Positions 1-7,099 of a stretch of DNA of 20,041 nucleotides are shown piece after piece. Origin of the DNA: an uncultured Clostridia bacterium (GTDB lineage Bacteria; Bacillota; Clostridia; Christensenellales; UBA1242); assembly GCA_934778205.1 (NCBI GenBank), contig CAKVOD010000012.1, forward strand, positions 1 to 20,041. The letters run 5' to 3'. The position numbers and the translations under genes are program-made. Position 1 is the stretch's first letter. Each line of letters begins with the position of its first letter. The notes beneath the pieces are model-generated. The model did not search any database, was not told the origin of the DNA, and was given only the letters and a program-made list of their open reading frames with translations.

Positions 1-1450
1 GAACAAAAGTGCTAGGGGGGGGGGGTATAATGATGCAAGAAATGATAGCATAACCCCTCAAAATCGCGGGGAATACTATCGAAATTTGCAGGATACTTGT
101 ACAAACTCGAAAAATATTGAAAATCGTGATACAAAACTAAATAGAGCGGGAACTTATAAAATACACGAAAAGTGTTATAAGACCAAAAATTACTTGATTA
201 GTATGCTTGTCTTGCTTACTTGTCTTTTTTTGATATTGACAAGTTTTGGTGTACACCACAATAAACAAGCAAACACGGTTTTTGCGTCAACGCAGACGGT
301 TTACTTATATGTGCCTGATAACAATTTAAGTTTTTTGGGAGAAGATAGAATTTGTGTTAATATGAGATATCATTCTACTTTATGGAACGTATATTTAGAT
401 TGGAATGGGAATTATTATTATGGCGGTATAAATAGGGTTCCTGAGAAGGATCCTGATATTGAGTCGTATTATGTTTCATTTAGTACGGGAATTCCTACTA
501 ATTACTACAACAGTGGATATAGATATGTGCAAACTGGAAATTCGCAAAGTTCAAACCTAAGTATCGTGTATGACGGACAATCGCGGGTAGATAACCCAAG
601 TTGGGGGGATATTACTAAGGGTATAAGTTTGACTTTTAAGATTGCTCAAATTGGTTCTATCACATACTATGACGCGGGAGATAGTGAGAATATTGCGTAT
701 TCTGGTAGTAACAAGTCATCATTACCAACACAATATATATCTGGTACAGAGAAAACGCTTGTAAACGGCGTGAAAAAGGGTTACACATTTGGTGGTTGGT
801 ATGAAAATTATCAATGCACGGGTTCGAGTGTGTCGTTCATATCTGCAGGTGCAACAGGGGATAAAACGTTTTACGCAAAGTGGACGCCACAAGTTTACGA
901 CATAAAGTATTATCACGCAAACACGACGACGGAGTTCACAAGTGCCGAATGGGGCGGGGTATCGCACCCGACGTCACACACGTATGGCACGGCAACGCAA
1001 CTTGTGACGCCGAGCGGGGCGAACTATGTTTTTGACGGCTGGTACACAAACGTTAGTTGTACGGGCACAAAAATCACAAATTTAGGCGCGACGGCGTATA
1101 CGTCTACAATTACTCTTTATGGGAAAATTACGAAAACGCGCAGTACCATATCAATAGAGGTGGAAGTCAAAGGTGTATATAATTCAGGAATCATAATATA
1201 TGTATTAAAGAACGGCGCAATGCAAAACCAAATTGTGGTGCTTGGCAGTGATACGATGAATTATACATACGACATTGACAATAGCGCGACATATACCTTG
1301 CTTGTGTGCAAGCCATATATGTGGACGATGACCGCCGAGGGACTTACGCCGACTGGCAACAAAATGGAGTTTGTGGCAACGAATGATGACCGTGCGTTGA
1401 AACTGACGTTCAGTGGTGGCGCTACTTCCAATAGTATGGTTGTCATCTAG
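1..1450 (+). CDS. Phase-variable InlB-repeat surface protein, 5' partial, currently out of frame
   Basis: The start codon lies left of the window. Bases 1-14 match codons 4-8 of the homologous gene at 13439 except for one base. In the frame set by that homology the 11-G tract at 15-25 leads to a TAA stop at 51-53. With one more G (12) the reading joins the open frame ending in TAG at 1448-1450. The joined N terminus reads RTKVLGGGGYN, then a motif like NDSI-x-x-QN, as in the 13439 protein. After about 60 polar residues comes one hydrophobic segment (NYLISMLVLLTCLFLILTSF), then an extracellular part. This has two InlB/Listeria-Bacteroides type repeats (GYTFGGWYENYQCTG and YVFDGWYTNVSCTG) and a C-terminal beta-rich domain ending in NSMVVI. 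It probably acts at the cell surface. An internal TTG at 86 could restart translation, but no good ribosome binding site precedes it. The InlB repeats are recognised family knowledge. The off state is inferred from the G count. Confidence 0.8.
   Translation, partial: NKSARGGGYNDARNDSITPQNRGEYYRNLQDTCTNSKNIENRDTKLNRAGTYKIHEKCYKTKNYLISMLVLLTCLFLILTSFGVHHNKQANTVFASTQTVYLYVPDNNLSFLGEDRICVNMRYHSTLWNVYLDWNGNYYYGGINRVPEKDPDIESYYVSFSTGIPTNYYNSGYRYVQTGNSQSSNLSIVYDGQSRVDNPSWGDITKGISLTFKIAQIGSITYYDAGDSENIAYSGSNKSSLPTQYISGTEKTLVNGVKKGYTFGGWYENYQCTGSSVSFISAGATGDKTFYAKWTPQVYDIKYYHANTTTEFTSAEWGGVSHPTSHTYGTATQLVTPSGANYVFDGWYTNVSCTGTKITNLGATAYTSTITLYGKITKTRSTISIEVEVKGVYNSGIIIYVLKNGAMQNQIVVLGSDTMNYTYDIDNSATYTLLVCKPYMWTMTAEGLTPTGNKMEFVATNDDRALKLTFSGGATSNSMVVI
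15..25 (+). repeat. Poly-G tract, 11 G, in the 5' coding region
   Basis: Eleven consecutive G follow the codon CTA. Homology with the tract at 13463-13474 shows that 12 G would be in frame with the downstream open frame, so this copy is one G short. Tracts of this length slip during replication in many bacteria and act as on/off switches of translation. Confidence 0.9.
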
Positions 1451-1453
1451 GTG

Positions 1454-1477
1454 GTGCGAAAGCGCACGGCTACAGGT
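1454..1477 (-). repeat. Intergenic hairpin repeat, inverted copy
   Basis: Bases 1454-1467 form a 5-bp stem (GTGCG/CGCAC) with an AAAG loop. Read on the minus strand, the 24 bases match 7038-7061 at 23 positions. It sits directly after the stop of the first gene and before that gene's terminator. It appears to be one copy of a short dispersed intergenic element. Confidence 0.6.
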
Positions 1478-1504
1478 TGGGCTGGGTGGCACTGTACGAG
1501 TTTG

Positions 1505-1537
1505 GGTACATAGTTAGTGGACTATGTACCTTTTTTT
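1505..1537 (+). terminator. Rho-independent terminator after the first surface gene
   Basis: A perfect 10-bp stem (GGTACATAGT, loop TAGTGG, ACTATGTACC) is followed by seven T. It lies 55 bases past the stop at 1450 and upstream of the valS promoter, so it separates the two transcription units. Confidence 0.9.
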
Positions 1538-1589
1538 GTTGCTGTCGCGCCCTTAGTTTCGCACGGCGCTAGCAATCGGTGAAAAATAC

Positions 1590-1618
1590 TTGATTTATTG
1601 GCTATAAAAGTATATAAT
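1590..1618 (+). promoter_or_regulatory. Promoter of valS
   Basis: A TTGATT -35 box (1590-1595) and a TATAAT -10 box (1613-1618) are separated by 17 bases. Transcription would start near 1625, about 245 bases before the valS start codon. Confidence 0.75.
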
Positions 1619-1624
1619 ATACTG

Positions 1625-1870
1625 AAAAAGATTGTTGGCGCAGTTATGCGCTCATATTTTTTGCGGGCAACTACATTTTATGTATTTTTTGCGTGACAAA
1701 CTGCGTTGCTGCGTGACAAACTGCGTTGTGGTAGATAAAACTATATTGTGGCGTAGTTTGTTTGGCGGGGTTGTTTCGCAGGGGTGTTGTTGCTACAAAA
1801 TGGCTGACAATCTATTTATATTCATTGCCCGCGGTGGGGGCGGGTGCAAGACAAAGTGAGGGTTTTTATA
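1625..1870 (+). other. Long untranslated leader of valS
   Basis: About 245 bases lie between the predicted transcription start and the ATG at 1871. I see no convincing gene in it. It holds a 20-base tandem duplication (1691-1730) and a GC-rich hairpin (CCCGC/GCGGG, about 1828-1844) shortly before the ribosome binding site. Neither the T-box consensus nor a specifier stem-loop is recognisable, although leaders of this length on tRNA-synthetase genes of Firmicutes are often T-boxes. An open frame through it (TTG at 1632) has no ribosome binding site and looks spurious. Confidence 0.4.
1691..1730 (+). repeat. 20-bp tandem duplication in the valS leader
   Basis: Two adjacent 20-base units beginning GCGTGACAAACTGCGTTG differ only at their last two bases (CT versus TG). 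The first 18 bases are identical. Confidence 0.9.
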
Positions 1871-4294
1871 ATGTTAGATAAAAAGTATAATTTTACTGAA
1901 AAAGAGGCTAAGTGGCAAAATTATTGGTTTGATAATGATGTTTATGAGTTTCAAAAGAGTGGCCCGAAAAAGATTTTTTCGATTGACACGCCACCTCCAA
2001 CTTGCAATGGCAAGATTCATATGGGGCATTTGTCGAGTTATATGCACATTGAAACGATTGCGCGCCACCACAGAATGCTTGGCGAGAACGTTTATTTTCC
2101 GTTCGGCTTTGACGACAACGGCTTGCCGACTGAGCGATATGTGGAAAAGGTTATCAAGAAAAAGGCGTATCAATTGCCACGTGCGACTTTTGTTGACCTT
2201 TGTATGAAAGAAACACAAAAACTTGAGGAAGAGTTTTTTGACCTATACAAAAAGGCGGGCTTTAGTTGCAATTTGAAGCGTCATTATTCAAGCATTTCGC
2301 CGAGAACGCAACAAATTTCGCAACAGTCGTTTATTGATTTATATAATAAAGGTTACATTTATCGTCAAGAAGCGCCGACGCTGTGGTGTACTGAGTGCCA
2401 AAGTGCGTGCGCGCAGAGCGAACTTGAGGACAAAGAGATTGAAAGCACTTTCAATTATCTAAAGTTTTACATTGAGGGGACGCACGAGTTCGTAACTGTT
2501 GCGACGACGCGCCCTGAGATGCTTTGCGGGGTTGTGTGTGTGTTCATCAATCCTGATGATGAGAAGAATCAACGTTTGCTTGGCAAAAAACTTGTTGTTC
2601 CATATTTTGGCTACACGGTGCCAGTTTTGGCGGACGAAATGGTCGATATGGAAAAGGGTTCTGGCGTGGTTATGTGCTGTACGTTTGGCGACACGGTCGA
2701 CAAAGAGTGGCAGAGAAAGCACAATTTGGAGATTAAAAAGTGCTTTACGGACGACGGCAAGATGACGGCGCTTGCGGGCGAGTTTGAGGGGCTCAAAATT
2801 GTTGAGGCGCGCGAGGCTGTCATTGAAAAACTAAAGGAAAACGATTTACTTATCAAGCAAGACAACATTGTGCACGCGGTTTCGACGCACGACAGGTGCG
2901 GAACGCCTGTTGAAATTGCGGTCAAAAAACAGTGGTTCATTGATGTTTTGAGTCACAAGCAGGAACTTTACGACGCGGGGCTCAAGGCGAACTGGCACCC
3001 ACAATTTATGCGCGCTAGGTACTTGAATTGGGTCGAAAACTTGGCGTGGAACTGGTGCATTTCGCGTCAAAGATACTTTGGAGTTCCGTTTCCAGTTTGG
3101 TACTGCAAAAAGTGTGGTAAAACGGTTTTGGCGGACGTTGCGGAATTGCCTGTTGACCCGCTCAAGCACCAGCCAAACAAGCCTTGCGAGTGCGGTTGCT
3201 GTGAGTTTGAGCCAGAAACGGACGTTATGGACACGTGGGCAACGAGCAGTTTGACTCCGCAGATTTGCACCGACCTTGAAACGGGCAAGGGGCTTAGCGA
3301 TGAGATGATTCCTATGTCACTGCGTCCAAACGCTCACGACAATATTCGCGTGTGGGACTTTTATACGATAGTAAAGAGCCTTTACCATTTCAACAAATTG
3401 CCGTGGACGGACTTGATGATTTCAGGATACGTCACGAGCGAGGACGGCTCGAAATTGGCAAAGTCAAAGGGAAACAGCAAGGACACCCCGCAAGAGATTA
3501 TAAAAAATTATTCAGCAGATGTCACGCGCTATTGGGCAAACGGTCTTTCGCTTGGCAAAGATACAGCGTTTTCATATGTGGAGTTTGAAAACGGGAAAAA
3601 ACTTGTCAACAAGATTTGGAATGTCAGCAAGTTTGTTTTGTCGTTCCTTGAGGGATACACACCGAAAGAGGTCGAACTTGAAACTATTGATGCGTGGGTT
3701 TTGGAGAGATACAAATATTTGTATAAGAATTTTATCAAAAATTTGAACAACTATGAAATCCCGCTTGCGATGAATGAACTTGAGAGATTTTTCTGGAACT
3801 TTTGCGACAACTATGTTGAGATTGTAAAGCGTCGTTTGTATAATCCTGACATTTATGGGCAAGAAAAGTGCGATTCGGCAAAATATGCTTGCTACAATGT
3901 GCTTTTGGGTATGCTCAAAATGTTCGCGCCCGTGCTTCCGCATATAACTGAGGAAATTTATATGGATTTCTTTGCGGGCATTGAGGGACAAAAGTCGATT
4001 CACGTTTCGGGGTACCTTGATTTGGGCGGCGATGTTGATGCGCAACTCATTGAAAACGGAGATGTGATTGTCGACATTGTGTCATTGATTAGACAGCACA
4101 AGTCGACAAACAAAGTTTCATTGAAAGCGGAGATTGAAGATATCACAATCACGTCGAGCATTAACGACTTCTTGAGGTCGGCTGAAGCGGACATCAAGGG
4201 CGTGTGCGGGGTTCGCACTATCAACTACGTTGACGGCGCAAACTTGAGCATAGACATCGGTAAGATTATTTCCGAAACCGATGAAAACATATAA
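1871..4294 (+). CDS. valS: Valine--tRNA ligase (short, class I)
   Basis: This enzyme charges tRNA-Val with valine using ATP, in the cytoplasm. The 807-residue protein has the class I signature pair: HMGH at residues 50-53 within DTPPPTCNGKIHMGH, and KLAKS at 528-532, a variant of KMSKS followed by KGN. The editing domain contains ATTRPEM. The WATSSLTPQI stretch is typical of the ValRS subgroup found in archaea and some bacteria. Cysteine clusters (WCTECQSAC and WYCKKCGK...CECGCC) suggest zinc sites. The C-terminal part looks like an anticodon-binding domain without a long coiled-coil arm. An in-frame GTG lies upstream at 1844. I chose ATG 1871 because GTGAGG precedes it at a workable distance and the protein then starts MLDKKYNFTEKEAKWQ, as relatives do. 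Isoleucyl or leucyl enzymes are less likely given DTPPPT and WATSSLTPQI. Confidence 0.96.
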   Translation: MLDKKYNFTEKEAKWQNYWFDNDVYEFQKSGPKKIFSIDTPPPTCNGKIHMGHLSSYMHIETIARHHRMLGENVYFPFGFDDNGLPTERYVEKVIKKKAYQLPRATFVDLCMKETQKLEEEFFDLYKKAGFSCNLKRHYSSISPRTQQISQQSFIDLYNKGYIYRQEAPTLWCTECQSACAQSELEDKEIESTFNYLKFYIEGTHEFVTVATTRPEMLCGVVCVFINPDDEKNQRLLGKKLVVPYFGYTVPVLADEMVDMEKGSGVVMCCTFGDTVDKEWQRKHNLEIKKCFTDDGKMTALAGEFEGLKIVEAREAVIEKLKENDLLIKQDNIVHAVSTHDRCGTPVEIAVKKQWFIDVLSHKQELYDAGLKANWHPQFMRARYLNWVENLAWNWCISRQRYFGVPFPVWYCKKCGKTVLADVAELPVDPLKHQPNKPCECGCCEFEPETDVMDTWATSSLTPQICTDLETGKGLSDEMIPMSLRPNAHDNIRVWDFYTIVKSLYHFNKLPWTDLMISGYVTSEDGSKLAKSKGNSKDTPQEIIKNYSADVTRYWANGLSLGKDTAFSYVEFENGKKLVNKIWNVSKFVLSFLEGYTPKEVELETIDAWVLERYKYLYKNFIKNLNNYEIPLAMNELERFFWNFCDNYVEIVKRRLYNPDIYGQEKCDSAKYACYNVLLGMLKMFAPVLPHITEEIYMDFFAGIEGQKSIHVSGYLDLGGDVDAQLIENGDVIVDIVSLIRQHKSTNKVSLKAEIEDITITSSINDFLRSAEADIKGVCGVRTINYVDGANLSIDIGKIISETDENI

Positions 4295-4365
4295 GTTAAA
4301 TTTTGTGACACATTAGTGTGCAAATATGTGTGAGAACTCCCACAAACGCGTGAGAAAAATGGCGT

Positions 4366-4410
4366 TTATGGGGGTATTTTTTGAAGAAATTGCAAAAAAT
4401 ACCCCCATAA
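4366..4410. repeat. Perfect 17-bp inverted repeat between valS and the LRR gene
   Basis: The arms TTATGGGGGTATTTTTT (4366-4382) and AAAAAATACCCCCATAA (4394-4410) are exactly complementary around an 11-base loop. The right arm ends one base before the -35 box of the next gene. No T-run follows the right arm, so it is not a classical terminator on the plus strand. It could still stop valS transcription or serve as an operator. Confidence 0.85.
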
Positions 4411-4411
4411 C

Positions 4412-4440
4412 TTGCATTTTTGTTCTATATGTGATAAACT
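4412..4440 (+). promoter_or_regulatory. Promoter of the LRR lipoprotein gene
   Basis: TTGCAT (4412-4417) and TAAACT (4435-4440) are separated by 17 bases. A TGTGA stretch just before the -10 resembles the TGTGG before the -10 boxes of the poly-G genes at 13395 and 19966. The ribosome binding site AGGAGG is at 4470-4475. Confidence 0.6.
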
Positions 4441-4480
4441 AATGATTATTAGGGACAAGATACCCTTCTAGGAGGAAGAA

Positions 4481-6310
4481 ATGACAAAAATTAAAACATT
4501 GGGCAAAGTTTTTTCGGTGGTATTGCTTAGTGTGCTTATGCTAGTGGTCGCAGTTAGTTTTGCGGGTTGTGGTGGCAATAAGGACGGCAACGGGGACGGG
4601 GATAGTGTTGCACACACAGTTACGTTTGTTGTTGACGGGCAAACTTATTCGACAGCGAAATTTGACAAGGGCGACGTAATCGCGTTCCCCGAAATGGCGG
4701 AGAGAAAAACAAAAGCGTTTGACGGCTGGTATATAAACAGTAGTTTCACGAGTGAGCAGTATTATGGGAACAAGGTGACTATGGGGGAAAGTGACATTAG
4801 TTATTTTGGTAGATATGTTGATTATATTGAGGCTTTCAAGTTTTCGACAACGGGCGAAACAATTACTGGCTTTACAAACGCGGGTAGATTTTTGAAAAAT
4901 ATGGAAATTCCGTCAAAAAATGGCGAAGTCGACATTACTGCGATTGGGAACAACGCGTTTGAGGGCTTAACGAATTTGACGAGCGTTGAAATACCAAGCA
5001 GTGTGACAAGTATAGGTGAAAGCGCGTTTGCAGGTTGTCGTGAAATTAAAAGCATAATATTTGAAAATGGAGCGCGACTAAACAGCATTGGAAAGAGCGC
5101 ATTTGCGGGTTTAGGATTGCAAAATGTAACGATACCTAAGAGCGTGAATAACATCGGCGAAAGCGCGTTTGCAGGATGTAATAAAATAAAAAGCGTAACG
5201 TTTGAAGTAGGGTCACAACTGAAAGACATTGGTGAAAATGCATTTAGTCTCTGTGATAGTTTGACAGAAATAGTAATTCCAAAAAATGTAATTCGTATCA
5301 ACAAAGGGGGGTTTCAGTATTGCGCAAATTTAAAGAGCGTAACATTTGAATCAAATTCACAACTAAAGGAAATCTCCGATTTCGCGTTCTCGTCTTGCCA
5401 AAAATTGATTGAGATGATAATTCCTAATACTGTTACGCTCGTTGGCGATTGCGCATTTGCAGGTTGCGTTGGTTTAAAAAATGTTAATTTGCCAGAAGGG
5501 ATTGTGAACATCGGGGAATCGACATTTCAAGAGTGCGCAAGTTTGCAAAGTGTAGTAATTCCGAGCAGTGTGACGAACATAGGCAAGTCTGCATTTGGTG
5601 GATGCAGTAGTTTGACCAGCATCACTTTACCATTTGTAGGAGATGGGACAGAATATAGGAAATACTTTGGTTATATATTTGGAGCAACAAGTAACAGAGA
5701 TAATTCAAGTTACGTTCCAAGTTCGTTGAAGAAAGTGAAAATCACAGGCGGTACGACAATTAGCGTTTATGCATTCAATAACTGCACAGGTTTGACGAGT
5801 ATAGAATTACCAAGTAGTGTGACAAGTATTGGCAATTATGCATTTAGAGGATGTAGCAGTTTGTCGAGTATATCATTTGCTGAAGGTTCACAACTTGCAA
5901 GCATAGGCGTTTGTGCATTTTATGACTGCACGAGTTTGACAAGCATAAAAATTCTAAGCAGTGTGACAAGTATTGGCGGTTATGCATTTCGCGGGTGTAG
6001 CGAATTGACAAGTGTGACCTTTGTTGCGGGTTCACAAGTGACGAGCATAGAAGAACATACATTTGATGGCTGTTCGAGTTTGACAAGTATAACAATCCCA
6101 AGCAGTGTGACGAGCATAGGTAAGTATGCATTTAACGGGTGTAGCAGTTTGAAAAGTGCGACCTTTGAAAACACAAACGGCTGGTGCTATGCAGATTCAT
6201 CTAGTGCAACGAGTGGAACGTCAATAGATTCAACTAAGTTGGCCGATGCAAGCACTGCCGCTACTTATTTGAGTGACACCTATTGCTACAAATATTGGAA
6301 ACGCGGGTAG
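4481..6310 (+). CDS. BspA-type leucine-rich-repeat surface lipoprotein
   Basis: A predicted cell-surface lipoprotein of 609 residues. The N terminus has basic residues, a hydrophobic stretch and a lipobox ending FAGC, so Cys30 would be lipidated and anchor the protein outside the membrane. Residues about 43-107 resemble an InlB/Listeria-Bacteroides repeat (FDGWYINSSF). From about 145 to 560 come repeated units of the LRR_5/BspA kind, with the pattern IPSSVTSIG-x-x-AF-x-GCSSL. They are interrupted near 390 by a FGYIFGATSN insert that other LRR proteins of this type also carry. The C terminus (W-CYADSS through SDTYCYKYWKRG) is a short capping region. Such proteins usually mediate adhesion or contact with host or other cells, but the ligand is unknown. 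The start is fixed by AGGAGG five bases upstream. The repeats are also visible at DNA level and could recombine. Confidence 0.93.
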   Translation: MTKIKTLGKVFSVVLLSVLMLVVAVSFAGCGGNKDGNGDGDSVAHTVTFVVDGQTYSTAKFDKGDVIAFPEMAERKTKAFDGWYINSSFTSEQYYGNKVTMGESDISYFGRYVDYIEAFKFSTTGETITGFTNAGRFLKNMEIPSKNGEVDITAIGNNAFEGLTNLTSVEIPSSVTSIGESAFAGCREIKSIIFENGARLNSIGKSAFAGLGLQNVTIPKSVNNIGESAFAGCNKIKSVTFEVGSQLKDIGENAFSLCDSLTEIVIPKNVIRINKGGFQYCANLKSVTFESNSQLKEISDFAFSSCQKLIEMIIPNTVTLVGDCAFAGCVGLKNVNLPEGIVNIGESTFQECASLQSVVIPSSVTNIGKSAFGGCSSLTSITLPFVGDGTEYRKYFGYIFGATSNRDNSSYVPSSLKKVKITGGTTISVYAFNNCTGLTSIELPSSVTSIGNYAFRGCSSLSSISFAEGSQLASIGVCAFYDCTSLTSIKILSSVTSIGGYAFRGCSELTSVTFVAGSQVTSIEEHTFDGCSSLTSITIPSSVTSIGKYAFNGCSSLKSATFENTNGWCYADSSSATSGTSIDSTKLADASTAATYLSDTYCYKYWKRG

Positions 6311-6588
6311 TGGCGCGTTTGTCTGAAATCAAATAGTGGCGTGCTGATATGAACGGCGCGTCAACCGTTTGGGCATAAAGTGGCGCTAAGATAAGGTTTG
6401 CTTTGTTGTAAAACGATATGCAAAAGTTGCAAAATTCATTTTGTAGTATTAGTGTATGAAAAACTATATGCTATAGGAAATAACAACTTTATAACATATG
6501 TACAAACTAAAATATAGGTACAAATAAATAAACTTAATGATTTAGATTAAAAAAAACGGCTCTATCTTTATGTGGAATAGGGACAAAT
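6311..6588. other. Gene-free intergenic stretch
   Basis: It lies between the LRR gene stop and the terminator of the converging LysM gene. It is AT-rich in its second half. I see no gene, promoter pair or strong hairpin in it, and no clear terminator for the LRR gene. Confidence 0.5.
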
Positions 6589-6635
6589 AAAAAGGCATAT
6601 TGTCAAATTGTAGGGATTTGGCGATATGCTTTTTT
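6589..6635 (-). terminator. Terminator of the LysM gene, possibly bidirectional
   Basis: The arms GCATAT-x3-CAAAT and ATTTG-x3-ATATGC pair with a three-base internal loop. They are flanked by A-runs on the left and T-runs on the right, so the structure could terminate transcription from either side. It begins about 20 bases beyond the stop of the minus-strand LysM gene. Confidence 0.75.
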
Positions 6636-6656
6636 GATTTAGTGGGGGCGGCAAGG

Positions 6657-6944
6657 TCAAACGATGATAAGTTGCTGACCGACAAAGAGTGGGGCGGTGA
6701 GGTTGTTGTTCGCTTTGATTTTTTCGGGCGTGGTGGCGTATTTTTCCGCGATTTCGCGCAGAGTTTCGAGCGGGCGAACCGTATGTATGGCGCGGGCGCG
6801 GTACGGAATGACGAGCATATCGCCTTCTTCCACTTCTTTGATGTTTAGGTTTGCTGATTTGATAATCGCGGGCGTTATGTTGTAGCGCTTTGCGATTTTT
6901 TCGATTGTGTCGTTATACCCGACTTTTATTAATATATTTTCCAT
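6657..6944 (-). CDS. Small protein with two LysM domains
   Basis: This 95-residue protein is almost entirely two LysM domains. The first (about residues 5-47) has the pattern VGYNDTIEKIAKRYNITP...IKSANLN and ends at MLVIP. The second (about 52-94) has HTVRPLETLREIAEKYATTPEKIKANN and ends at LIIV. LysM domains bind N-acetylglucosamine in peptidoglycan or chitin. There is no signal peptide or membrane segment. It may therefore be a spore-associated protein deposited from inside the mother cell, or a protein exported by another route. The start is supported by GGAGGG six bases upstream. A GTGCG/CGCAC hairpin (6955-6968) abuts that site and could affect translation. It is divergent from the SpoVB-like gene. 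Confidence 0.9.
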   Translation of the reverse strand: MENILIKVGYNDTIEKIAKRYNITPAIIKSANLNIKEVEEGDMLVIPYRARAIHTVRPLETLREIAEKYATTPEKIKANNNLTAPLFVGQQLIIV

Positions 6945-7020
6945 ATTTCCCTCCGTGCGCTATCGCACCGAAAACTAATTAAAATAGAATGTGTAAATGT
7001 TCTCCGTCCGCGAAAGCAAC

Positions 7021-7061
7021 TTGCTTGTAGGCACAGTACCTGCAGCCGTGCGCTTTCGCAC
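7021..7061 (+). repeat. Intergenic two-hairpin repeat
   Basis: The first part, 7021-7046, matches 18926-18951 at 24 of 26 positions and can fold as TTGTAGG/CCTGCAG with two G-T pairs. The second part is a GTGCG/CGCAC hairpin (7048-7061). Bases 7038-7061 match the inverted copy at 1454-1477. It lies between the divergent LysM and SpoVB-like genes. Confidence 0.65.
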
Positions 7062-7099
7062 TAGTAATATATGAGGGAGGGGAGGGCATATGATAAAAT

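Noticed and set aside
1480..1537. T-box-like GGGTGGCAC before a terminator
   Set aside because: It lies before the valS promoter, directly behind the first gene, has no room for the specifier and antiterminator stems, and matches the T-box consensus only in part. It is better read as the terminator of the first gene.
1632..1859. 75-codon open frame in the valS leader
   Set aside because: TTG start without a ribosome binding site, odd Cys-rich composition, and the sequence includes the tandem repeat and hairpin of the leader.
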